Source of the DNA: Melioribacteraceae bacterium
GTDB taxonomy: Bacteria; Bacteroidota; Ignavibacteria; Ignavibacteriales; Melioribacteraceae
DNA: 64,000 bases
NCBI GenBank assembly: GCA_016342755.1
Contig: JAEINS010000003.1
Coordinates: forward strand, 1-64,000
Direction of reading: 5' to 3'
The position numbers were made by a program, and so were the translations under genes. This document shows, piece by piece, positions 1 through 7,046 of the stretch; the first letter of the stretch is position 1, and each line of letters opens with the position of its first letter. The notes below the pieces were generated by a model that worked only from the letters and a program-made list of their open reading frames with translations, was not told the origin of the DNA and made no database searches.

Positions 1-337
1 GCTTTGCTAGTCAGAATCAATATCTTAAGAACACGTATGTGAAAAAATCACAGACAAGTAAATTACCACTCTCATCCTTTAATTGCAAATCTTTTTTTAG
101 TTTTTTTCTTTTTAATAATCGTAGTATTTATCTTCTATTATATAAGTATAGTATATAAATATCTTTTTGTACTCCTAACTTACGTTTAGGTCAAAAAATT
201 GTGCATAGTCAATATTGCTTGACATTAATAATTTTTTGAAGCAAATTAAAATTATTGTTCTAAAAAATTATGTATGGAGGTCTTATTTAACATTTGCTAC
301 CTTTTTTCTTTAATAGTGTAAGAAAAGGGAGTAATAC
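1..337. other. Leading stretch without a recognisable gene
   Basis: This AT-rich segment has no open frame I can assign. A frame open from position 3 to about 150 could be the tail of a gene that starts before the window, but its sequence is low-complexity (Lys/Phe/Ser) and I do not recognise it. A TTGACA at 219-224 resembles a -35 box, but no good -10 hexamer lies 16-18 bases downstream. The last bases before 338 carry an AAGGGAG ribosome binding site for the next gene. Confidence 0.4.
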
Positions 338-589
338 ATGCTAGGTTCACAAGTTGAAAAAGGGATTAATCCGTTATCTGATTTAATTAGTGATGAAATT
401 TACGATTTACTTGAATCACGAAGTTTAATTAATGAAAAATCTGTTCGTGATTATCAGATAAGGAGAAAATTCAAAGATATGCGTGCAAACGATGTTGGTG
501 CAAGTGAGGCTATTGATATTTTAAGAAATGAACATCCTTATTTACAGTTCGATACTATAAGAAAGATTGTTTATCAAATACACAAATAA
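338..589 (+). CDS. Small hypothetical protein, 83 aa
   Basis: I do not recognise this family. The ATG follows an AAGGGAG Shine-Dalgarno sequence at a good distance, so the start is well supported. The protein is soluble and charged, with no signal peptide or membrane segment. Its second half (about residues 36-83) looks all-helical and ends in a segment, FDTIRKIVYQIHK, that resembles the recognition helix of a helix-turn-helix protein; this is only an impression. The gene stands alone: a strong promoter begins six bases after its stop codon and a terminator follows, so it is probably transcribed separately from the genes downstream. A small DNA-binding protein is the best guess, with low confidence. 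Confidence 0.55.
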   Translation: MLGSQVEKGINPLSDLISDEIYDLLESRSLINEKSVRDYQIRRKFKDMRANDVGASEAIDILRNEHPYLQFDTIRKIVYQIHK

Positions 590-595
590 TTGTCC

Positions 596-624
596 TTGAC
601 AAACTTGTATTGTTAGTTTATATT
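596..624 (+). promoter_or_regulatory. Strong sigma-70 type promoter
   Basis: TTGACA at 596-601 and TATATT at 619-624 are separated by exactly 17 bases, a near-consensus vegetative promoter. Transcription should begin around 631. It lies immediately after the stop of the 83 aa gene and only about 50 bases before a complete intrinsic terminator, so its direct product is a short RNA unless there is read-through into the DUF3098-eutN-dprA genes. Confidence 0.75.
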
Positions 625-630
625 AAAGAT

Positions 631-704
631 ATCTATTTCAAAGATCTTTTGGTCTTTGTATTTATTACGTTAGCCCAGTGTACCCCCCCAACACTGGGTT
701 TTTT
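631..704 (+). ncRNA. Putative 75-nt structured RNA or leader
   Basis: Downstream of the 596-624 promoter the predicted transcript folds into two hairpins. The first pairs 639-646 with 651-658 around a UUUU loop (eight pairs, one a U-G). The second is the terminator pairing 674-681 with 691-698, whose nine-base loop holds seven consecutive C. A run of six T follows at 699-704. No start codon lies within it. It could be a trans-acting small RNA with a C-rich loop, or a leader for the operon at 728. No segment complementary to the terminator arms is visible, which argues against classical attenuation. This is inferred from sequence only. Confidence 0.5.
674..704 (+). terminator. Intrinsic terminator with C7 loop
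   Basis: CCCAGTGT at 674-681 pairs perfectly with ACACTGGG at 691-698 and is followed by six T. It would end both the short RNA started at about 631 and any transcript from the 83 aa gene. It sits 24 bases before the next start codon. Confidence 0.85.
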
Positions 705-727
705 ATATAATTAAAAAGTTAAATATT

Positions 728-991
728 ATGGCAAAACAAATTAAAAAGAAAATAAGAAACGAAAAATCAACCCCTTCTCCATTTAATTTTTACTGGAAAA
801 AAGAGAATGCTTATTTATTAGGTCTTGGAATGGTTATATTAGTATTGGGATTTTTTCTAATGTCAATTGATCCATTTGATAGTTTTCCATCACTAACTCT
901 TTCTCCTATTGTTTTACTACTTGCTTATCTTGTAGTTTTTCCTCTATCTATATTATATAGGAAGAAGAATAAAGTTGAACAAGAAAAATGA
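728..991 (+). CDS. DUF3098-like small membrane protein
   Basis: This is an 87 aa protein with two predicted membrane helices, at about residues 27-45 and 57-75. A charged N-terminus rich in Lys/Arg and a charged C-terminus suggest that both ends are cytoplasmic. The segment FDSFPSLTLSPIVLLLAYL matches what I recall of the DUF3098 family, which is common in Bacteroidota and Chlorobiota and has no known function. The start lacks a clear Shine-Dalgarno sequence; the leader is A-rich instead. Its stop overlaps the next start in an ATGA (988-991), so translation is probably coupled to the eutN-like gene. Confidence 0.7.
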   Translation: MAKQIKKKIRNEKSTPSPFNFYWKKENAYLLGLGMVILVLGFFLMSIDPFDSFPSLTLSPIVLLLAYLVVFPLSILYRKKNKVEQEK

Positions 992-1263
992 TTCTTGCAA
1001 AGGTTAAAGGAAATATTGTTTCTACTCAAAAAAATAAGCACTTAGTTTCCGAAAAACTATTATTAGTACAACCCATTGATTTAGAGGGCAAGTTTATCGG
1101 GAACAAAGATCTTATTGTTATTGATAATCTTGATGCAGGAATTGGTGACAGAGTTATGGTGACACAAGAGGGTGATGCTGTTCAGCAAATTTTAGGACAT
1201 AAAAACGCTCCTGTACATTCTATTATTGTTGGTATAATTGACGGAATAGATATTCAAAAATAA
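988..1263 (+). CDS. EutN/CcmL-family microcompartment vertex protein, divergent
   Basis: This 91 aa protein has the EutN/CcmL (BMC-P) layout. It starts MILAKVKGNIVSTQK (family form: xLGxVxGxVxxTxK), continues with KLLLVQPID, and ends with VHSIIVGIIDGI in place of the usual VDAAIVGIVD. The family forms pentamers that cap the vertices of bacterial microcompartments. The central glycine-rich loop reads IDNLDAGIGDRV rather than the usual VDTVGAGVGE, so this copy is more divergent than the two at 48.2-48.8 kb. It overlaps the DUF3098-like gene by four bases and is followed 14 bases later by dprA. No hexameric shell gene (BMC-H or BMC-T) is present in the window, so a shell role is unproven. Confidence 0.8.
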   Translation: MILAKVKGNIVSTQKNKHLVSEKLLLVQPIDLEGKFIGNKDLIVIDNLDAGIGDRVMVTQEGDAVQQILGHKNAPVHSIIVGIIDGIDIQK

Positions 1264-1277
1264 TTATATAGATTACA

Positions 1278-2393
1278 ATGAACCAAGAAAGTCTAATAAA
1301 CTTCCAGAATCTTAGACTTCTATTAAGCATTGAAAATGTTGGGCAAATAAAAATTCTTAATCTTATCTCAAAATTTGGAACAATTGATGAGATATTTAAT
1401 GCTGGAATTTTCAAACTTCAAAATGCTGAATATATAAGTCAGGAAGTAGCAAACAAAATTCATTACACAATTTCAAATAAAGATGAATTCCTTTCCGATT
1501 TAGAACCTGAACTTGATTACCTGCAACAAAATAATATAAAGGTTCTGACAATACTTTGTGACGAATATCCTATTGCATTGAAGAATATATACTCCCCGCC
1601 TATAATTTTGTATTACAAAGGAAAACATCCAAATGAATTTGATAATTCTATAGCAGTTGTTGGAACACGAACTCCGACACAGTATGGGAAGAATCATGCT
1701 AAATTTTTTTCTGAAGAATTAGCAAATAATGGAATTCCAATTGTAAGCGGAATGGCTAGAGGCATTGATTCAATTGCGCATAAATCAGCTTTAAGTGTAC
1801 AGGGCAAGACTATTGCAGTAATAGGTTCCGGTCTGGATGTAATTTATCCTCCGGAAAATAGAGCTCTGTTTGAAGAAATTTGTGAAAAGGGCTGTGTTCT
1901 TAGCGAATATAAATGCGGGACAAAACCAGATGCACAAAACTTCCCCAAACGTAACAGAATAATTTCCGGTTTATCAAAAGGGACATTAATTATTGAAACA
2001 AAGAAAAAAGGGGGTGCGCTTCAAACCGCTTCGCTTGCTTTAGATCAGAATAGAGATGTTTTTGCCTTACCGGGTAATGTCGGATCACCTCAGAGTGAAG
2101 GAACAAATATTCTGATTCAAAAAGGGGAAGCAAAACTTGTATTATCCCCTCAAAATATTATTTCAGAATTGGGATTGAATAATAACCGGGATAGAAATGA
2201 TGTAAAACTTGCGATTGCGCTTTCATTGTTTGAAGAAAAAATTTATGACCTATTAAGCGACATTCCAATTCATATAGATAATATTGCTCTTGAAGCAAAT
2301 ATGCCAACTGCTGATTGTTTGGTTAACTTGTTAAATATGGAATTTAAGGGTGTTGCTAAACAGTTGTATGGAAAAACGTTTATTAAAGCCTAG
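1278..2393 (+). CDS. dprA: DNA-processing protein DprA
   Basis: DprA (Smf) binds incoming single-stranded DNA during natural transformation and loads RecA. The 371 aa protein has the normal full length. An N-terminal helical region of about 100 residues precedes the Rossmann-like core, with VVGTRTPT near 125, SGMARGIDSIAH near 157, GSGLD near 183, the RNRIISGLS signature near 225 and ALPGN near 264. A C-terminal winged-helix (DprA_WH) domain fills the last 60 or so residues. It is the last gene of the plus-strand group, and its end overlaps the end of the convergent rarA gene by four bases, so no terminator fits between them. Confidence 0.95.
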   Translation: MNQESLINFQNLRLLLSIENVGQIKILNLISKFGTIDEIFNAGIFKLQNAEYISQEVANKIHYTISNKDEFLSDLEPELDYLQQNNIKVLTILCDEYPIALKNIYSPPIILYYKGKHPNEFDNSIAVVGTRTPTQYGKNHAKFFSEELANNGIPIVSGMARGIDSIAHKSALSVQGKTIAVIGSGLDVIYPPENRALFEEICEKGCVLSEYKCGTKPDAQNFPKRNRIISGLSKGTLIIETKKKGGALQTASLALDQNRDVFALPGNVGSPQSEGTNILIQKGEAKLVLSPQNIISELGLNNNRDRNDVKLAIALSLFEEKIYDLLSDIPIHIDNIALEANMPTADCLVNLLNMEFKGVAKQLYGKTFIKA

Positions 2394-3682
2394 TATTTTT
2401 TTATTCCCTTCCAGAAAGAAACTAACCTTTCCTTTAAAGATTTCTCAATACCGTTTTCTGTCGGATGATAATACTGGGTATTTTTCATTTCATCAGGTAG
2501 ATAATTTTCCGGTACAAAATTGTTCTTGAAATCATGCGGATACTTATATTTATCGCCATAACCTATATCCTTCATTAATTTAGTAGGAGCATTTCTTAAA
2601 TGAAGCGGTACTTTATAAAGAGGATTATTTTTAACATCACCAAGTGCTTTTCCAATAGCCATATAAGACGCATTACTTTTAGGACATGACGCAAGATACG
2701 TTGTACACTGGGATAAAAGAATTCTTCCCTCGGGCATACCAATTTTTTCTATTGAACTAAATGTTGATTCTGCCAGCAATAAAGCATTTGGAGAAGCGTT
2801 TCCTATGTCTTCCGAAGATAGAATAATAAGTCTGCGGGCAATAAACAGAGGATCTTCGCCGCCTTCAATCATTCTTGCAAGCCAATACAAAGCCGCATCC
2901 GGGTCGCTTCCTCTAACACTTTTTATAAACGCAGAAATTATATTATAATGCTCTTCTCCATTTTTATCAAAAGCAATATTCTTTTTCTGAACAACATTTT
3001 CTATCACTTCCCTGCTTATAACAATTTCATCATTTTCTATTTCCTGAATTACCGCAGCTTCAAATATACCAAGCAAACTACGCGCGTCTCCTCCGGATAT
3101 ATAATATAGAAAGTCTTTATCGATAGCTGTTATATTAAGCGACCTCAAGAACTCATCTTTTTGAATCGCAAAATTTAGAATACTTTCCAGATCAATATTC
3201 GACAATTCTTCTAAAACAAAAACTCTGACTCTGGAACGTAAAGCCGAAATAACTTCAAATGAAGGATTTTCGGTTGTTGCACCAATTAAGATAATTTCAC
3301 CAGATTCAACTGACGATAACAAAGCATCTTGCTGTGCTTTATTAAAGCGATGAATTTCATCAATAAATAAAATTGTTCTGCGATGGTATTCTAAATTTTC
3401 TTTTGCAATTTCAATTACCCTGCGTACATCTTTAACACCGGACGATACTGCATTAATCTTGTAGAACTCTGAACTTGTCTGGTTAGAAATTATTTTTGCA
3501 AGAGTGGTTTTTCCTGTACCCGGAGGTCCCCATAAAATGAAAGAACTGAGATTATCACTTTCTATCATTGTTCTAAGAGGTTTACCAATTGCTGTTAATT
3601 TAGTTTGTCCTTGAAATTCGTCTAAACTTTCTGGTCTTATGCGCTCTGGAAGCGGTATATGCGGGATTTCTTTAGTACTCAT
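2390..3682 (-). CDS. rarA: Replication-associated recombination protein A (RarA/MgsA)
   Basis: RarA is a clamp-loader-like AAA+ ATPase that acts at stalled replication forks. The 430 aa protein has Walker A WGPPGTGKTT at 51-60, Walker B plus sensor FIDEIHRF at about 106-113, the sensor-1 motif GATTENPSF, the arginine finger region ALRSRVRVF, and the C-terminal RarA oligomerisation part (RGSDPDAALYWLARM). Length is typical. It is the last gene of a minus-strand run that begins at the acylase gene, with the ftsB-like gene eight bases upstream. Its 3' end overlaps dprA tail to tail. Confidence 0.95.
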   Translation of the reverse strand: MSTKEIPHIPLPERIRPESLDEFQGQTKLTAIGKPLRTMIESDNLSSFILWGPPGTGKTTLAKIISNQTSSEFYKINAVSSGVKDVRRVIEIAKENLEYHRRTILFIDEIHRFNKAQQDALLSSVESGEIILIGATTENPSFEVISALRSRVRVFVLEELSNIDLESILNFAIQKDEFLRSLNITAIDKDFLYYISGGDARSLLGIFEAAVIQEIENDEIVISREVIENVVQKKNIAFDKNGEEHYNIISAFIKSVRGSDPDAALYWLARMIEGGEDPLFIARRLIILSSEDIGNASPNALLLAESTFSSIEKIGMPEGRILLSQCTTYLASCPKSNASYMAIGKALGDVKNNPLYKVPLHLRNAPTKLMKDIGYGDKYKYPHDFKNNFVPENYLPDEMKNTQYYHPTENGIEKSLKERLVSFWKGIKKY

Positions 3683-3690
3683 GTATAATC

Positions 3691-3987
3691 TTATTTTTCA
3701 ATAACTTCAATAAGTTTTTCGCCCTTCCGTTTCATTCTGTATTTCTTGCGGGCTACTTCTTCAATCTTAGCGTCGTTATACTGCAAAGAATCAATCTGGT
3801 TATCAACTTTTTTCTGCTTAGCTTCTACGTCCTGAATTTTATCTTCAATAGAAGATACTTCGTTTTTTATTTCTAAATAACTAAGTATTCCTTTCTCATT
3901 AAAAACAAGAAATGAAACTGCAAGAATTATAAGAAGAGCAAATAAATATTTGCCAAGATTTATATTTTTAAGAAACTCCATTTTCAT
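3691..3987 (-). CDS. FtsB/DivIC-like septum formation initiator
   Basis: This 98 aa protein has a short cytoplasmic N-terminus, one membrane helix at about residues 14-30, then a periplasmic coiled coil at about 36-70, and the motif EEVARKKYRMKRKGEK near the C-terminus. That is the FtsB/DivIC layout (compare ARE.Y.MVKPGE). These proteins join FtsL and FtsQ in the divisome. The start codon overlaps the ddl stop as ATGA (3984-3987), so it is probably translationally coupled to ddl, which fits a shared role in wall synthesis and division. Confidence 0.85.
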   Translation of the reverse strand: MKMEFLKNINLGKYLFALLIILAVSFLVFNEKGILSYLEIKNEVSSIEDKIQDVEAKQKKVDNQIDSLQYNDAKIEEVARKKYRMKRKGEKLIEVIEK

Positions 3988-4985
3988 TTTAGGGCTTCAT
4001 TAATAATTGATTTAATTACTTCATTAAAGTTCATGTTATCTGCCGCAGCTACCTTAGGAAGCAAACTGTGAGTAGTTAATCCGGGTAAAGTGTTTACTTC
4101 TAAACAATAGGCATTATCATTTTCATCAAGAATAAAGTCTACTCTTCCATAACCTTCGCAGCATAATGATTTATAAGCTTTAAAAGCAGTCTTAATTAGT
4201 TTCTCCGACACATGTTCTAATATTTTAGCAGGAACTTCATACTCAGACATACCGTCAGAATATTTACATTCATAATCATACAAAGAATGTTTTGGCTTTA
4301 TTTCTAAAACCGGGAATACACGTTCTCCAATTATACCAACTGTTAACTCTCTGCCTTTAATAAATTTCTCAACTATAACCTTACTGCAATATTTAAATGC
4401 TAATTTAAGAGCTTCATCAATTTGATTTTCAGATTTACAAACAGTTAATCCAATTGTAGAACCGCCGTCATTGGGCTTTATAATACAAGGGAAACCAATT
4501 TCGCTGGTTATTTTTTCTCTAATTGATCTTTCGTAATAATCTTTTGATACAGTAAGCCAGTCGGCCGTTAACACGTTGTGATCTCTAAAAATAGACTTTG
4601 ACATTGATTTATCCATTGCCAAAGCGCTTGCAAGCACTTTTGACCCGGTATATTTAATTCCGCGAAACTCTAATAAAGACTGCATTGTTCCGTCTTCACC
4701 ATTGGTACCATGCAAACCTAAAAAGACTAAATCTATATCATTCAGTAAATTGGAATTAACAAGGTCTAAACAGTTTTTATTACAAATCTCAAAAAGGTCT
4801 TTATTTTCAAAAAAAGTTTGATGTTCTTTAGGCTGGTTAAGACCATAAGCCGGATCTAATACTTTTACATTAAATCCTAACTTAATAAGGGAATTATAGA
4901 TACAACTGCTAGTCATTTTTGATACTTCTCTTTCCGGTGAAGTACCGCCTGCAAAAAGTGCGACATTTATATTTTTATTATTCAT
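3984..4985 (-). CDS. ddl: D-alanine--D-alanine ligase
   Basis: Ddl makes the D-Ala-D-Ala dipeptide for peptidoglycan precursors, using ATP. The protein (333 aa from the ATG at 4985) has the glycine-rich start VALFAGGTSPEREVS, LGLHGTNGEDGTMQ, YTGSKVLASALAMDK, the ATP-grasp segment PCIIKPNDGGSTIGL, and the metal-binding end GRVDFILDEN plus CLEVNTLPGLT. I chose the ATG over an in-frame TTG three codons upstream because the ATG has a GGA at a usable distance and the TTG has none. It lies 25 bases after the Gfo/Idh/MocA gene and overlaps the ftsB-like start. Confidence 0.96.
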   Translation of the reverse strand: MNNKNINVALFAGGTSPEREVSKMTSSCIYNSLIKLGFNVKVLDPAYGLNQPKEHQTFFENKDLFEICNKNCLDLVNSNLLNDIDLVFLGLHGTNGEDGTMQSLLEFRGIKYTGSKVLASALAMDKSMSKSIFRDHNVLTADWLTVSKDYYERSIREKITSEIGFPCIIKPNDGGSTIGLTVCKSENQIDEALKLAFKYCSKVIVEKFIKGRELTVGIIGERVFPVLEIKPKHSLYDYECKYSDGMSEYEVPAKILEHVSEKLIKTAFKAYKSLCCEGYGRVDFILDENDNAYCLEVNTLPGLTTHSLLPKVAAADNMNFNEVIKSIINEALK

Positions 4986-5010
4986 TAAGTCCAATTTTAT
5001 TAAAGCAAAA

Positions 5011-6030
5011 TTATTTGTTCGAATTTTTCTCTAGTTCTTCCATTAATTCCATATTAAGAAAACCATCTCTTCCGTTTACTAAAGGTTCTTCATTATGCAG
5101 GAATGAATTTGTTACTGATCTTAACAAATGTGTAAGATTATTAGCTTTCTTTCGGAATGATTTTTTCCCTTCGCCAGCCAAATCAATTGTTAATTTACTT
5201 GAAGAATTTTTACGTCCTATAAAATGCTCAAGACAGAGACAACCTTTGTACCCAATTATTTCAATCCTGTTAAATGCTGTCCGCGCATTAAACGAAACAT
5301 TAAATCTTCCAAATCCATTTTTTTCAAATTTTACAAGTCCCGAAGAAAAATCATCAACTTCGCTTTTATAAATCACATTACTTACATAACCCTTTATATC
5401 TTCAATCTCTCCGCCAAAATATCTTAAAAGATCAATCATATGAGTTCCTAAATCTCTTATAGCACCGCCGCCACTTTCACATTTTTTAAATCGGAAATTT
5501 TCGTTTGGCGCAAAATTGATTGAGAAATCTGCGGATATAGAAATAATTTTCCCAAGCATCTCTTTTTCTATAATCTCTTTAGACTTAACAGCCAAAGGAT
5601 GAAAACGATATACGTAATTTACTCCTAGTCTCACATTGTTTTTTTTGCAAACCTTTAACATATCTTCCGCTTGTTTTGCGGTAATTGCAAGTGGTTTCTC
5701 ACACAAAATATGCTTACCGGCTTCAGCGGCTTTTATAACCTGATCATAATGTTCAGAGTTAATGCTGCTTATGTATACTGCATCAATATCCGATTTTAAA
5801 AACTCATTATAGTTTGAATAAGAAAACCGGGCAGCAAATTTATCTCTTATAAAAGCTGCACGCTCATCATCCTTGCTAAAAACAGATATTAACTGATTTT
5901 TCTTTTGAAGTTTAAGAGTTGGTAAAAATGTATTCTCTAAATATCTTCCGCAGCCTACAACTCCCCATTTAAGCTTTTTTATATTCTTTTTATGGAGTTT
6001 ATTCTTCTTTTCTTCAGAAATTATTTTCAT
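5011..6030 (-). CDS. Gfo/Idh/MocA-family oxidoreductase
   Basis: This 339 aa protein belongs to the NAD(P)-dependent sugar or inositol dehydrogenase superfamily. A Rossmann start, WGVVGCGRYLENTF, lies near residue 22; the dinucleotide and substrate motif CEKPLA near 110 carries the conserved EKP lysine; GGGAIRDLGTHMIDLLRYF in the C-terminal half carries the usual D and H. About twenty basic residues precede the Rossmann fold, slightly more than normal. Substrate cannot be read from sequence. It sits between metF (2-base gap) and ddl, so it is co-transcribed with housekeeping genes rather than sugar genes. Confidence 0.88.
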   Translation of the reverse strand: MKIISEEKKNKLHKKNIKKLKWGVVGCGRYLENTFLPTLKLQKKNQLISVFSKDDERAAFIRDKFAARFSYSNYNEFLKSDIDAVYISSINSEHYDQVIKAAEAGKHILCEKPLAITAKQAEDMLKVCKKNNVRLGVNYVYRFHPLAVKSKEIIEKEMLGKIISISADFSINFAPNENFRFKKCESGGGAIRDLGTHMIDLLRYFGGEIEDIKGYVSNVIYKSEVDDFSSGLVKFEKNGFGRFNVSFNARTAFNRIEIIGYKGCLCLEHFIGRKNSSSKLTIDLAGEGKKSFRKKANNLTHLLRSVTNSFLHNEEPLVNGRDGFLNMELMEELEKNSNK

Positions 6031-6032
6031 TA

Positions 6033-6986
6033 TTATATTTTCAATTTGTCCATTAACATTTTAATAGGTTTCGAGTTCTGCATTATGTAAAAATGGATTG
6101 CAGGAACATTTTTATTTAATAATTCTTCAACTTGTTTTGCAGTCCACTCAACGCCAATTTCTAAAGTATGTTCAGGTTTAGCTTCTAATACTTCATTAGC
6201 AAAATCCTCAGGTATATCTATATAAAAATTCTTAGGTAAGTTATATATATGAGATTTTTGAGTAAGAATTTTTAATCCGGGAATTATTGGAGCCTCTATT
6301 CCTATTTCTCTGCATTTATCTAAATAATTAAAATAGTTTTCGTTTTTATAAAACATCTGGGTTACAATATAATCGGCACCGGCATCTATTTTTTCTTTTG
6401 TAAATTCTATATCAGTTTTAAGATTAGGAGCTTCAAAATGTTTTTCAGGATATCCGCCAATACCAACACAAAAATCCATTGCATATGCGTCTAAAAGACT
6501 GTCTTCAACATATCTTCCGCTATTTACATCCCCAAGCTGCTTTACTAAATCAAGCGCGTAATTATTTATGCTGCGGCCAAATTTTAACGGCTTTTTATAA
6601 GAACTTTCATCTCCTCTAATTGCAAGAACATTATCTATACCTAAGTAATGAAGCTCAATTAAAAAGTCTTCTGTTTCCTCTTTTGTAAAACCGTTGCATA
6701 TAACGTGAGGAACCGCGTCAATATTATATTTATTTTGGATAAGTGCACAAATACCTAATGTACCCGGTCTTTTTCTTTTTACCTTAACTTTGAAACCGCC
6801 ATCCGACTGTTCTTCATAATCAACTTCAGCAGCATGACTTGTAATATCAATAAATGGAGGATTATACTTTACTATATCGTCCAAAACTCCCATTAATGCT
6901 TTTATATCTCCACCTCGCTTGGGTGGAATAATTTCGAAACTTATAAGAGACTCTGTTGCCTTTTCCAAATGTTCAATAACTTTCAT
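6033..6986 (-). CDS. metF: Methylenetetrahydrofolate reductase
   Basis: MetF reduces 5,10-methylene-THF to 5-methyl-THF with FAD and a nicotinamide cofactor, feeding methionine synthesis. The 317 aa protein has the family start SFEIIPPKRGGD, then FIDITSHAA, the FAD-binding region with VPHVICNGFTKEE and NVLAIRGD, CVGIGGYPEKH, and DAGADYIVTQMFY with its conserved aspartate and glutamine. It is slightly longer than Escherichia coli MetF (296 aa), through an insertion near residue 60. It lies 60 bases downstream of the acylase gene and 2 bases before the dehydrogenase gene. Confidence 0.94.
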   Translation of the reverse strand: MKVIEHLEKATESLISFEIIPPKRGGDIKALMGVLDDIVKYNPPFIDITSHAAEVDYEEQSDGGFKVKVKRKRPGTLGICALIQNKYNIDAVPHVICNGFTKEETEDFLIELHYLGIDNVLAIRGDESSYKKPLKFGRSINNYALDLVKQLGDVNSGRYVEDSLLDAYAMDFCVGIGGYPEKHFEAPNLKTDIEFTKEKIDAGADYIVTQMFYKNENYFNYLDKCREIGIEAPIIPGLKILTQKSHIYNLPKNFYIDIPEDFANEVLEAKPEHTLEIGVEWTAKQVEELLNKNVPAIHFYIMQNSKPIKMLMDKLKI

Positions 6987-7046
6987 CAGATACCTTTATT
7001 TTAAAGTCAAATTTAATACATTATTCTCAAAACTGCTTATATAATT

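Noticed and set aside
3-149. Open frame at the left edge that could be the tail of an upstream gene
   Set aside because: It is low-complexity and unrecognisable, and no start is visible; it cannot be told from chance.
4919-5371. Open frame of 150 codons on the plus strand
   Set aside because: It is antisense to ddl and the Gfo/Idh/MocA gene; shadow composition.
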